Part shown: positions 32,401 through 37,650 of the stretch, one piece after another | Numbering within the stretch: position 1 is the first letter of the stretch | Layout of the letters: every line of letters starts with the position of its first letter | Assembly (NCBI GenBank): GCA_026003255.1 | Contig: BPGX01000014.1 | Span: forward strand, 1-37,650 | Direction of reading: 5' to 3' | DNA from: Bacteroidia bacterium | GTDB taxonomy: Bacteria; Bacteroidota; Bacteroidia; B-17B0; Aurantibacillaceae | Length of the DNA: 37,650 bases | The notes under the pieces: generated by a model | Seen by the model: only the letters and a program-made list of their open reading frames with translations | Database searches by the model: none | Told to the model about the DNA's origin: nothing | Position numbers and translations under genes: made by a program

Positions 32401-34039
32401 AGAAAGTAGAAGCACCAGTGACGGCGAGAGTTGAAGATGCGAGGAATGGTTGAGATAGTATTCCTAGTTGAGTAATATTTCCTTGGACTATGCTCGGTAA
32501 AGTTTGACCAAAGGCTGGGATACCAGAACCATTCGTTCCTAAAATGGCACTAGCTAGTGGTGGAATAAATGAAGTGGTGCTAGTTGCTGTTTGATATGGG
32601 ATATAGTTTGGTCCACCACCAATGAGGTTAGTAGCATAAGTGGAAGTAACGGCACTACCATTTAAGTTGGCAGTTAGGGTACCTGAGACATACAAGTTAG
32701 TAGTAGTGACATTGGTAAAGACACCAGTAGAAGGAGTGGTTGCACCTATGGGGGTATTGTTAATCGTGCCACCGGAAATAGTTAGGTCGTTAGCAATGTA
32801 AGTATCAGCAATTACACCTGCCTGCCAAGTACCTGATTGAACAATACCGGCATACAAATTACCACTCACTGTGAGATTGGTGGTGGAAGCATTAGCTAGA
32901 GTGGTTTGACCAGTAGCAGTGATAGTGTTGAAGTAAGAATTATTGGAAACAGTCAAGTTGGTTGAAGAAGTATTTACTAAAGTTGTTTGACCAGTAACAT
33001 TCAAAGTACTTTGCAAAGTAACTGCACCAGTAATATTGGTAGTACCATTTACTGCCAAAGTATGAGTGGGGCTAGTTATACCAATACCCACACGGTTATT
33101 GACCGAGTCAATATACAAAGTACCAGAATCAAAACTTACATCACCGGCAAATGTGGAAGTAGCGGTTCCGGTCACAAAAATTTGACCTTGCACGGTAAAA
33201 TTATCAGAAGCTATAAGTTCGGCTCCACTACCCACAGCATCAAAAGTTACAGCACCCAAAGAGGAAACTTTAACATCTAAACGGTTACTAGCGTCATAAC
33301 CAACTGTCAGTTGAGTAGTGGTTGCTGATACAATTTTTACCTGTCCAGCTGTGGGAGTAAGATTTATATTTCCACCTACCGTAGTTTGTAAAGACAAACT
33401 ATTGGGTGCTTGGATAATAGGATTGTTTACACCAAAAGAAAGATTGCCGGAAGCATCAAGCACCACTACTTGATTGGCAGCAGGCGTACTGGAAGCATGA
33501 TAACCATCAACCATATCAGAATTTTTAGCATAACCAGCACTTGTTATTCTTTGTCGCGGAGTCAAAATTTCACCATTGGAAAAATCAGGTAAAGAAGCAA
33601 CTTCTACTTGAAGAAAATAATTATCATCATTAAAATCCAAAGTTAGCACATCGCCGCCTGCATTAGTATCACCAATTTGAGCATTAAAGACACCATAACG
33701 CACCTGATAAGTCATAGTAGATGGAGTTCCCGCTGGCCAAAGTTTTGTCCCCCCACTTGAGGCATCCCAAATAGAAAATCTAAAATAATAATCAGTTCCC
33801 GCACCACCCAGTAAATTACCATTGGAATCATACAATCTACCTTGATAAGAAATAAGCTCTGGCACACCTGCCGCAGCTTGAGCTGAACTTATTAAATTAC
33901 CAGATTTTAAAATGTCTACTGACCAATGGCCAAACAGCAAAATAACAAGGCATAAACAGATGACAAAGATGACAAAAAAATTAGAAAATTTATTTCTCAA
34001 TCGATGGGCATGAAATTGTTGGGCAATGAGGAAAAGCAT
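26450..34039 (-). CDS. Giant tail-fibre-like surface protein with a seven-bladed LVIVD propeller
   Basis: 2529 aa, intact. The N-terminus has an export helix (FFVIFVICLCLVILLFG), then a conserved head domain (VPELISYQGRLYDSNGN, DYYFRFSIWDASSGGTKLW, ILTPRQRITSAGYA). Most of the length is short beta repeats, ASSTLAVTG / LNVTGQTTLANASSTNLTVS, typical of trimeric fibre shafts, with VGIGTSTP-like motifs. Residues about 1130-1415 are seven LVIVD repeats (YAYVxD...L.IiDVSNPxNIV), a seven-bladed beta-propeller. The C-terminal region has GDFAERVTIFEAS, VPVKVTIENGIIRRGDQL and GYVTILLN, as in phage fibre-associated domains, then a Ser/Thr-rich low-complexity tail ending GGGLQGGN. There are no phage genes around it, so it is a cellular appendage or adhesin. 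It follows the HTH-TM gene by 52 bp. Confidence 0.88.
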   Translation of the reverse strand: MLFLIAQQFHAHRLRNKFSNFFVIFVICLCLVILLFGHWSVDILKSGNLISSAQAAAGVPELISYQGRLYDSNGNLLGGAGTDYYFRFSIWDASSGGTKLWPAGTPSTMTYQVRYGVFNAQIGDTNAGGDVLTLDFNDDNYFLQVEVASLPDFSNGEILTPRQRITSAGYAKNSDMVDGYHASSTPAANQVVVLDASGNLSFGVNNPIIQAPNSLSLQTTVGGNINLTPTAGQVKIVSATTTQLTVGYDASNRLDVKVSSLGAVTFDAVGSGAELIASDNFTVQGQIFVTGTATSTFAGDVSFDSGTLYIDSVNNRVGIGITSPTHTLAVNGTTNITGAVTLQSTLNVTGQTTLVNTSSTNLTVSNNSYFNTITATGQTTLANASTTNLTVSGNLYAGIVQSGTWQAGVIADTYIANDLTISGGTINNTPIGATTPSTGVFTNVTTTNLYVSGTLTANLNGSAVTSTYATNLIGGGPNYIPYQTATSTTSFIPPLASAILGTNGSGIPAFGQTLPSIVQGNITQLGILSQPFLASSTLAVTGASTFYGAVVVNNTLNVTGQTTLANVSSTNLTVSTNTYLNTLNVSGASALNGTLNVTGQTTLANASTTNLTVSGNLYAGIVQSGTWQAGVIADTYIANDLTISGGTINNTPIGATTPSTGVFTNVTTTNLYVSGTLTANLNGSAVTSTYATNLIGGGPNYIPYQTATSTTSFIPPLASAILGTNGSGIPAFGQTLPSIVQGNITQLGILSQPFLASSTLAVTGASTFYGAVVVNNTLNVTGQTILANVSSTNLTVSTNSYLNTLMTSGAILASSTLGVSGAVTLHSTLNVQGQTTLVNVSSTNLTVSTNAYLNNLNVSGGILASSTLAVTGNSYFYNTATFNTSAAIFNAGATFNGASTFGSDLRLFGQVRDGTNDPGTYGKVLMTTSTGVLWVATSSLGITGSGGITSLNGQTGSSQTFATSTSGGLNLLITSAANVHTFTLQPASGYTIPLTASTTEWSNFYATPSTRITAGTGLSWSGNTLNATNAFTGSGTNGYVARWSSATNLTTGILLDSGSRAGVNATSSNYTFNVQGTSGVNPFQITSSTGATFLAVNQAGYVGIGTSTMPAKLTIAGNTLVLQEDVPVFKANINPGTTVESVFFANNYLYAVGGSSLFIYDVSNPSNIVQVGRDGSFTNLIDIFVIGRYAYVVDRDALRLITLDVSNPANIVVKSQISTNLDQPTDLYISGNYAYVLDQTYNLVIFDISNPNEIVYVTSFNGNIANGNDIYVAWPYAYVTISSSKMLIIDVRDLNNIQELSNTSAGNNSVYVSGNYAYTVDETSEGLYIIDVSDPVNPVNRGSYTISGYPFRSVYVAWPYAYVAGGRFFVFDVSNPDNIVLKSYFSIAHKTLVVQGQYVYLGGVNTLDIFEVNNLTTPTLSAGTVATRNLQVSDNVFLNNDVTIKAGLQVGGNTLVQGSLVVAGTSTLKSLGPIYASSTLGVSGATILHSTLNVQGQTTLTNASSTNLSVSTNTYLNTLRTSGAILASSTLAVSGSAEFYGAATFNNNATFGGNLRLFGTVADGTNDPGTYGKVLMTTSTGVLWVATSSLGITGSGGITSLNGQTGSSQTFATSTSGGLNLLITSAANVHTFTLQPASGYTIPLTASTTEWSNFYATPSTRITAGTGLSWSGNTLNATNAFTGSGTNGYVARWSSATNLTTGILLDSGSRAGVNATSSNYTFNVQGTSGVNPFQITSSTGATFLAVNQAGYVGIGTSNPQSSLDVVNSAGISTLRIRAGANQGSNNLLEIQDATAAYALLFTSTQELRVYATSSGQYVAMFHDGTNGKIITSSGDLEIGSGGGDLRVYDSSGVDYVQITHDGTDANLSLNAGVFRMSTSTVTAGTIKTGGGTAQGYNSFGSGTPGQSAIASSSDVYIAGELEVDGVAYLSGGTAWTQGDFAERVTIFEASALPGDLIVANDLGGEARGRLSYSANSNKILGVISTAPAGILKNDAPGEPLALTGTVPVKVTIENGIIRRGDQLTTSASVPGAAMKATSTSAGTVGIALEDYTSSSTGYVTILLNINNKIDTVSQLAQIDGKTTSSTDSTTSSTASTTLVVINNSTTTIATTTIQVINNTTNNNTQIVVIDYEELANIKVIGQAVFNGLVKVVDAEVSGRILVKGDIIVAGDIDLSGAITTWFWQDFTTSTVTTSQEVQLGDAVAIVGENTVLPMFANSYDFKPAVGIAVAIKPFASLSNDEIASMPEGLKIKYQEILDNLIAENTATSSTTTQNIVIRTDDPAFSKFKMVKVAISGIVKGYQNLIPGSRYYLALDENISRQKAVINTGDNELIDLINETDALLSEASALTGTSTISTTTNGIVAGEEEVKDSSLTKISRTISYQEPAEQDAKLQVIGIAKSRSELLIQPSFNYSTYRDGYLSWEYGALSTATTTVTTTNQTNIQPTGPIYYPIVNPTPTPITTPTSTATTTSSTSTTESIAEEVIDDNANQIEETISINTLPTSDTSSNTTSNDSNLLQPAGGGLQGGN
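28768..29354. repeat. 587-bp direct repeat A, left copy
   Basis: Appears identical to 30718-31304; offset 1950 bp, exactly 650 codons. Both lie in frame within the 2529-aa gene and encode the stretch from VGIGTS back to the YGKVLMTTSTGVLWVATSS motif. The LVIVD propeller is encoded between the copies. Confidence 0.92.
29790..30640 (-). other. Region encoding the LVIVD beta-propeller, flanked by repeat A
   Basis: Seven repeats of about 40 codons with the pattern YAYVxD..L.I.DVSNPxNIV. LVIVD proteins are often cell-surface. The segment differs in amino-acid composition from the Ser/Thr/Asn-rich shaft on either side, consistent with a module inserted into the shaft. Confidence 0.8.
30718..31304. 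repeat. 587-bp direct repeat A, right copy
   Basis: Partner of 28768-29354. Identity stops sharply at both ends (left of TAGAAGTCCCAATCC and right of CATTTGTACCATCT), as expected of a recent duplication or conversion tract. Confidence 0.92.
31701..32249. repeat. 549-bp direct repeat B, left copy
   Basis: Appears identical to 32367-32915; offset 666 bp, exactly 222 codons. It encodes a shaft segment including GTWQAGVIADTYIANDLT and LIGGGPNYIPYQTATSTT. In-frame duplication of one shaft unit. Confidence 0.92.
32367..32915. repeat. 549-bp direct repeat B, right copy
   Basis: Partner of 31701-32249, with sharp ends (ACATTAAGTG at one side, TTTGACCAGTA at the other). Confidence 0.92.
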
Positions 34040-34091
34040 GGGGAATTAAAATGCAAAACTTAAAAAATAAATAAAATTAAAAATTACAAAT

Positions 34092-34565
34092 TTATGGTAA
34101 ATAGGGTAGTTCAGTAGTTTCAATAACTTTATTTTTATTTCTGTCATACTCAATGAATCTAGTAATTTCAGGATTAAATATTTTACCAGACTGTTTATCG
34201 GGAAAATTTATTAAAAATAATAATCCAAAAATAATAAACGATAAAACTAAAAAAGAATAAAAAATAGATTTAACTATTAATGTTGGACTAAAAGAAAAAA
34301 GCCAATCGGAAAGATTGTGTTTAATTTGCAAATAATGACCACGAAAAACATTAGGATTTTTACCTTTAGCCTTAGTCTCTAGATATTTTTTTATCTCCTC
34401 TTCAGTTGTTACCCAAGCTATATTACAATAAACCTGTTTGCCAGCTATTTTCCCCTGTCTGATAAGTTGCCCAATATAATCAGGAGAATATCCTGAAATT
34501 TCCGCTGCTTGTTTGAGAGTAATGTAATTTTTGCTATCAATAATTTTTTTTAAGTATGACTTCAT
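34092..34565 (-). CDS. Membrane-anchored HTH DNA-binding protein with EF-hand-like loop
   Basis: 157 aa, intact. Residues 15-62 form an excisionase/MerR-type helix-turn-helix (ITLKQAAEISGYSPDYIGQL, then a wing ending WVTTEEEIKKYLE). Residues about 95-120 are a transmembrane helix (FYSFLVLSFIIFGLLFLI). The short C-terminal tail, expected outside the membrane, contains D141-R-N-K-N-K-V-I-E-T-T-E152-L, which fits the canonical EF-hand calcium loop pattern. It is the first gene of the surface operon, 52 bp before the tail-fibre-like giant. I infer a one-component membrane regulator, possibly calcium-sensing, controlling this operon. Alternatively the HTH fold may have a structural role. HTH and TM are clear; calcium binding is untested. 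Confidence 0.78.
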   Translation of the reverse strand: MKSYLKKIIDSKNYITLKQAAEISGYSPDYIGQLIRQGKIAGKQVYCNIAWVTTEEEIKKYLETKAKGKNPNVFRGHYLQIKHNLSDWLFSFSPTLIVKSIFYSFLVLSFIIFGLLFLINFPDKQSGKIFNPEITRFIEYDRNKNKVIETTELPYLP

Positions 34566-34574
34566 TTTCTTTAT

Positions 34575-34591
34575 ATCTCGGGGGTCGAGAT
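34575..34591 (-). promoter_or_regulatory. Inverted repeat just upstream of the HTH gene start
   Basis: ATCTCG-GGGGT-CGAGAT, a perfect 6-bp stem and 5-base loop, ending 10 bases before the ATG at 34565. It is unusually GC-rich for this A/T-rich leader. It could be an operator for autoregulation or an RNA hairpin affecting ribosome access. Confidence 0.45.
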
Positions 34592-34611
34592 TAATTTTTT
34601 ATATTTATTTT

Positions 34612-34628
34612 CTGCCAATAATTGGCAG
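34612..34628. promoter_or_regulatory. Palindrome in the HTH operon leader
   Basis: CTGCCAAT-A-ATTGGCAG, a perfect 17-base palindrome about 90 bp downstream of the predicted -10. The near-zero loop favours a protein-binding site over an RNA hairpin. The adjacent HTH protein is the obvious candidate ligand, but this is inference. Confidence 0.5.
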
Positions 34629-34721
34629 TAATAAATAATTAAAATAATTAATTAAAAATTTGTTTTTTAAATAAAAATTTTTAATAGCTTTTGGTTATGT
34701 TTAAAAACTATTTTCAGTTAA

Positions 34722-34751
34722 ATTATAACATAAAATACCAATTTTTACCAA
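34722..34751 (-). promoter_or_regulatory. Promoter of the surface operon
   Basis: Minus strand: -35 TTGGTA (34746-34751), 18-bp spacer, extended -10 TGTTATAAT (hexamer 34722-34727). The predicted start is near 34715, giving a leader of about 150 bases with two inverted repeats before the HTH gene. It is the strongest promoter-like sequence upstream of the long gene string. Confidence 0.65.
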
Positions 34752-34790
34752 ATAACTAACATGTGGATAAATTTATTGTTCAAAATCAAT

Positions 34791-34821
34791 AAAAAATGGC
34801 TAATTTTAGCCATTTTTTTAT
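34791..34821 (-). terminator. Intrinsic terminator after the glycoside hydrolase gene
   Basis: Stem AAATGGCTA / TAGCCATTT with a 4-base loop, flanked by A and T runs on both sides, so it can act in either direction. It lies about 70 bp beyond the stop at 34889 and separates this unit from the surface operon promoter. Confidence 0.75.
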
Positions 34822-34888
34822 ATTAAATTTTTTAAATTTTACCTATTAATTTAAAATTTTGACTAAGTTTAAAAAAAAATTAAATTTT

Positions 34889-35902
34889 TTAAAATATTCT
34901 ACTGTTGAAAACTTTTTTGGCTTCTAGCCAAAATTCAGGATGATTTTGTTTTTCTTTTAACCAATACCACCATTCAACTCCCCATAAATAAACTTCATCA
35001 AAACCAGTTTTTTTCGTATAAGAAATGTTGTCTTGTAAACGTTTTAAATCAAAAGATTTAAATTGATCTTCTAAAGTTGTCTGCAAAATATGTTTTCCAG
35101 GTGGCCAAGGTTCAGCTTGTAACTCAGAAATGATAACTTTTTCTACTGGATAAAATTTCATGATCAAATCAGCGTGCCAGCGATAATATGCTGGAGGCCA
35201 AGGATAACGCCAGTAACCAAAATACTGATTCCAAACAGTACGATAAAGTGAAGTGCCAATGATATCAGCTAATTTTGCACTTTTTATCCATGTTGAAAGT
35301 TCTCCTGATTCAGTCAGTATGACAGGTCGTTTTCTTTGATCGTAGGTTTTAATTATTTTTATATAATTAGCTAACTGTTCTGAAGTTATTTCATTGCATT
35401 TGCCAAAACTTTTTAAAAACGGTTCATTGGCCACTTGCCAAGCGGTGATATTGGAGTATATTTGAAAATGTTTTACAGTTTCTTCGTACAAAATCACAAC
35501 TCTGTCTTCTTTTGCTTCAGCTGGCAAGTTTATTGCCCAAGCTGGTGTATGACATTCGGGCCAACGCGGAACTCTCTCACCGATAGCTAAAATAACATTA
35601 ACCCCTCTTTTTTGTGCTTCAGCAATTTGCCAATCAACATCAGTAAAATCAAATTCACCTACTTTTGATTCAACTAACGGCCAATAAACTATCAAACGTA
35701 AATTTTTGACTTGCAAATCATCTAAAATATCTAAATAAGCTTGTTGCCAATCAAGCCCCAACTCTCTAGCATAAATTTGAGAATATGTAACTCCCCATTT
35801 TATTTTTTCTTGATAAAAATTTTTCATAAAAATACCAATAACACTAAAAATAAACAGTGTAATAAGAGAAAAATAAAAAGCTCTTTTTAAAATTTTAAAC
35901 AC
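34889..35902 (-). CDS. Membrane-anchored clan-A glycoside hydrolase (cellulase/GH5- or GH42-like)
   Basis: 337 aa, intact. An N-terminal helix (FYFSLITLFIFSVIGIF) exports or anchors it. The rest fits a TIM-barrel retaining glycosidase: WGVTYSQIYA at strand 1, LRLIVYWPLVES, VNVILAIGERVPRWPE, the acid/base motif W-Q-V-A-N159-E160-P, and a second acidic motif IISE260LQAEPW at the strand-7 position (nucleophile E260 or E264). The substrate cannot be told from sequence; GH5, GH42 or a related family is possible. It starts 22 bp after the EamA gene stop, so the two are probably co-transcribed, and ends before a strong terminator. A likely role is trimming external or envelope polysaccharide. Confidence 0.78.
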   Translation of the reverse strand: MFKILKRAFYFSLITLFIFSVIGIFMKNFYQEKIKWGVTYSQIYARELGLDWQQAYLDILDDLQVKNLRLIVYWPLVESKVGEFDFTDVDWQIAEAQKRGVNVILAIGERVPRWPECHTPAWAINLPAEAKEDRVVILYEETVKHFQIYSNITAWQVANEPFLKSFGKCNEITSEQLANYIKIIKTYDQRKRPVILTESGELSTWIKSAKLADIIGTSLYRTVWNQYFGYWRYPWPPAYYRWHADLIMKFYPVEKVIISELQAEPWPPGKHILQTTLEDQFKSFDLKRLQDNISYTKKTGFDEVYLWGVEWWYWLKEKQNHPEFWLEAKKVFNSRIF

Positions 35903-35924
35903 AAAAATTATATAAAACTTAAAA

Positions 35925-36820
35925 CTAAATAACTAATGCCAAACCAACAATTAGTATTAAAATAGCTACAGTTTTTTTGAATTACTATTGGTCGTCTAAG
36001 TGGTTCATCCAACAATTCAGGATATTTTTTGGCCAACAACAAAATAATAATAAACAACACTGCGTACTGTAAACCCTGTAAAGCATTTATAATAGTTACT
36101 GGCCCTAGAGATATAGCAAAAGCTATTAGTAAAAAACTAAGTGCGCCCCAAAATTTGCCCAACTACAAAAATAGCTTTGACTTTTTTCTCCAGATTTTTT
36201 GAAATTATCTCTAACCTTAGCCCAATTATTTGGTAGTAGTATCAATAAAATAACAGAATAAAAAATGTGCCAAATCTTGTCCAAATAAAACCAGAAATAA
36301 AAATTTTGTTGCAGATAGACCAGTTTTAAAGTGGCATAAGAAAATCCAAAAAGAACGCTGGAAATTATGATAAATTTAAAACTTTCAGTAAATATTCTTT
36401 TTTTACCTATTTCTAAAGCCATTAAAATTGAACCTAAAATCAAAAAAAAATATCCCGAAATACTGTTTAAGTAATAACTCCTCGGGCAAAAACCACCAGG
36501 CAAAAGCCAAAACAAAAATCGGCTGCAACCCCCCTATCATGGGGGCCACTTGTGAAGCTTGATCTATATGTAAAGCTTTTGCTAAATAATACATAGCTGC
36601 TGCATAAGAACCACCGGACAATAATGCCACCAAAATTTGCAAATTGTTAGGTATAAAAAAACCAAAAGGAATAAGTATCAAAGCCAACAGGTTTAATACC
36701 CCCAATATAAAAAACAAATACTACAGGATGAGGAATAGAAGTTATTAATAAACGTTTAGATATCAAAGTTGCTACCGCATTTAATATATAGGCAATTACT
36801 ACTAACCAAAGCCACATCAT
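35925..36820 (-). CDS. EamA-family (DMT superfamily) transporter (frameshifted)
   Basis: 296 aa after removing five single bases (runs at 36709-36714, 36442-36450, 36182-36187, 36146-36149, 35972-35978); 896 minus 5 is an exact codon count. Start ATG at 36820, with a second Met directly after it. The restored protein has about ten hydrophobic helices in two halves, the usual EamA layout. Typical segments are SGGSYAAAMYYLAKALHIDQ, APMIGGLQPIFVLAFAW and GPVTIINALQGLQYAVLF. Family members export small metabolites or amino acids; the substrate is unknown. It is preceded by an extended -10 promoter (36860-36865) and followed by the glycoside hydrolase. The family call depends on the joined reading. 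Confidence 0.75.
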
Positions 36821-36859
36821 ATTAAAGAATTAAAAATTATTGTTCTAAATTATATTTAA

Positions 36860-36865
36860 ATTATA
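36860..36865 (-). promoter_or_regulatory. Extended -10 promoter for the EamA-hydrolase unit
   Basis: Minus strand TGTTATAAT with no good -35; the upstream terminator occupies that position. The ATG at 36820 would have a leader of about 33 bases. Confidence 0.45.
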
Positions 36866-36882
36866 ACAAATTATTTAAAAAA

Positions 36883-36908
36883 AAATCCCGCTGAAAATAG
36901 CGGGATTT
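36883..36908 (-). terminator. Strong intrinsic terminator after the small secreted protein
   Basis: A perfect 10-bp stem AAATCCCGCT / AGCGGGATTT with a 6-base loop, followed on the minus strand by about nine T. It lies 20 bp beyond the stop at 36928. Confidence 0.9.
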
Positions 36909-36927
36909 AGAAACTAAATACAAAAAA

Positions 36928-37212
36928 TTAATCTTGCAAAATATAATAGGTGTCAATAATAAAATCATTCCAACCCAACAACAATTCCCCCCAAGTAACA
37001 CTATACTCATACATATAATTGGCGCTACGATCATAAATTTCTGTAACCGTATTTAAAGTATTGTTTACTTTGGTATCAATATCACTACCACTAGCAGCCG
37101 AGGCATAATTAAACATCGCAAAATTAAAAACCATTAAAAAAACCACTAAACTTGTCACAGCTAAGTGGTGAGCATATTTATCAAGCCGAAGATTATTGAT
37201 CTTTTTAAACAT
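36928..37212 (-). CDS. Small exported protein of unknown function
   Basis: 94 aa. A basic N-terminus (KKINNLRLDKYAHH) and a hydrophobic stretch (LAVTSLVVFLMVFNFAMF) give a signal peptide with a likely cut after ASA, or a signal anchor. The mature part of about 53 residues is acidic and aromatic (SDIDTKVNNTLNTVTEIYDR, WGELLLGWNDFIIDTYYI). It has no cysteine and no motif I recognise. It is a single-gene unit with a near-consensus promoter at 37263-37291 and a strong terminator at 36883-36908, so it may be well expressed. It is probably real given these signals. Confidence 0.65.
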   Translation of the reverse strand: MFKKINNLRLDKYAHHLAVTSLVVFLMVFNFAMFNYASAASGSDIDTKVNNTLNTVTEIYDRSANYMYEYSVTWGELLLGWNDFIIDTYYILQD

Positions 37213-37381
37213 ATTTTTATTTTAATTTTTATTTTTGATTGATTTTAACATCAACTAAATTAATTATAGCACACTTTTTAATAAAAATCAATGGGGTTAT
37301 AGTAAGAATTTAGAATTTTAGATTCACATTATTAAAATTATGCTTTAGCAAAAATTGTTTAACAAATTAAATGATCCAGAC
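37213..37381. other. Spacer between the polymerase and small-protein genes
   Basis: A/T-rich, holding the promoter at 37263-37291 and no visible gene. No clear terminator for the polymerase gene was seen. Confidence 0.5.
37263..37291 (-). promoter_or_regulatory. Near-consensus sigma-70 promoter for the small exported protein
   Basis: Minus strand: -35 TTGATT (37286-37291), 17-bp spacer, -10 TATAAT (37263-37268) with a TGC extension. It lies about 50 bp before the ATG at 37212. Confidence 0.78.
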
Positions 37382-37650
37382 TCAAGATTCATATCTTATG
37401 CTTTTTCTAAAACCTATTCTATCAGGTGGAAATTCACGAAAATTTATTAGACTACCTGGAAATAATGTAAACTTGCCAAATTTATTATTGACAGTATCTA
37501 TGGCTTTATTTAAATTACTTTTTTTTATTTCATCTGTAAAAAATGAAAGCTGCCCTGATCTAAAAACTAAATCATTTAAACTAACAGCTAAAAAATTTAT
37601 TTTACTGATAATTGGTTGAGTAAATAAAAGTAATGCTTGTTTTATAATAT
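37382..37650 (-). CDS. Y-family DNA polymerase (DinB/UmuC-like), C-terminal part
   Basis: Only the last 88 codons plus the TGA (37382-37384) lie in the window; the 5' end is beyond 37650. The reading frame is open throughout. The segment LSFFTDEIKKSNLNKAIDTV followed by NNKFGKFTLFPGSL and PPDRIGFRKS fits the end of Y-family polymerases: a little-finger tail, then the conserved (N)xxYGxxT(I/L)xP-like strand and a C-terminal DRIGF. The family does translesion synthesis. The catalytic palm lies outside the window, so DinB and UmuC cannot be told apart. A plus-strand frame over the same bases is an antisense shadow. Confidence 0.72.
   Translation of the reverse strand, partial: IIKQALLLFTQPIISKINFLAVSLNDLVFRSGQLSFFTDEIKKSNLNKAIDTVNNKFGKFTLFPGSLINFREFPPDRIGFRKSIRYES

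Larger units (their letters stand above)
34566..34888. other. 323-bp intergenic region separating two transcription units
   Basis: From right to left it holds the hydrolase terminator (34791-34821), the surface operon promoter (34722-34751), a palindrome (34612-34628) and a hairpin (34575-34591). No coding sequence is visible; the rest is A/T-rich. Confidence 0.75.

Noticed and set aside
28768..32915. CRISPR-like or transposon repeats
   Set aside because: The repeats are long, in frame within one gene and encode shaft segments. There are no regular short repeats with spacers, no terminal inverted repeats and no transposase.
26450..34039. Prophage tail fibre
   Set aside because: The shaft and C-terminal motifs resemble phage fibres, but no capsid, terminase, baseplate or integrase gene is nearby. 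The protein has an export helix and sits among surface genes.
37371..37619. Plus-strand open frame of 82 codons
   Set aside because: The minus strand over the same bases encodes a Y-family polymerase end with recognisable motifs. The plus-strand frame has no family features and runs against all neighbours.

Overview
This AT-rich window (about 64% A+T by eye) most likely comes from a Candidate Phyla Radiation / Patescibacteria genome, probably Parcubacteria-like. The inference rests on the gene content: giant DUF2341/LamG surface proteins, a tail-fibre-like giant protein, a small membrane-anchored HTH protein, short A/T-rich spacers, weak Shine-Dalgarno sequences and the standard stop codons. 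Every gene I can support lies on the minus strand, so transcription runs from right to left. No tRNA, rRNA, CRISPR array, transposase or integrase was seen.

Right part (37650 to 34889): the C-terminal end of a Y-family DNA polymerase; a small secreted or anchored protein with its own near-consensus promoter and strong terminator; an EamA-type transporter; and a clan-A glycoside hydrolase followed by a terminator. An extended -10 promoter at 34722-34751 then starts a leftward surface operon of about 34 kb.

Surface operon, in transcription order: HTH-TM protein with an EF-hand-like loop (34565-34092); 2529-aa tail-fibre-like protein with a seven-bladed LVIVD propeller between long direct repeats (34039-26450); small anchored protein; class A beta-lactamase-like serine hydrolase; 1468-aa repeat protein (24741-20325); 2125-aa DUF2341/LamG/beta-helix protein (20321-13936); 1928-aa protein with eight LamG modules (13842-8056); two successive pairs of a WxL-like secreted protein and a DUF916/DUF3324-like membrane partner (7971-3384); a dockerin protein; and two tandem cohesin proteins, the last cut by the window edge. 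Stop-to-start distances are often 3-10 bp, and two junctions overlap. My reading is a cell-envelope assembly locus: giant adhesins plus membrane-anchored partners, with cohesin-dockerin and WxL-type contacts as the likely non-covalent glue.

Many frames are broken. I resolved 28 breaks in six genes, plus about 20 more in the first 1.65 kb. Each one is repaired by removing a single extra base, usually from a run of identical bases, after which the protein reads on with its family features intact. I therefore treat these as intact genes with consensus insertion errors rather than pseudogenes, and give joined coordinates.
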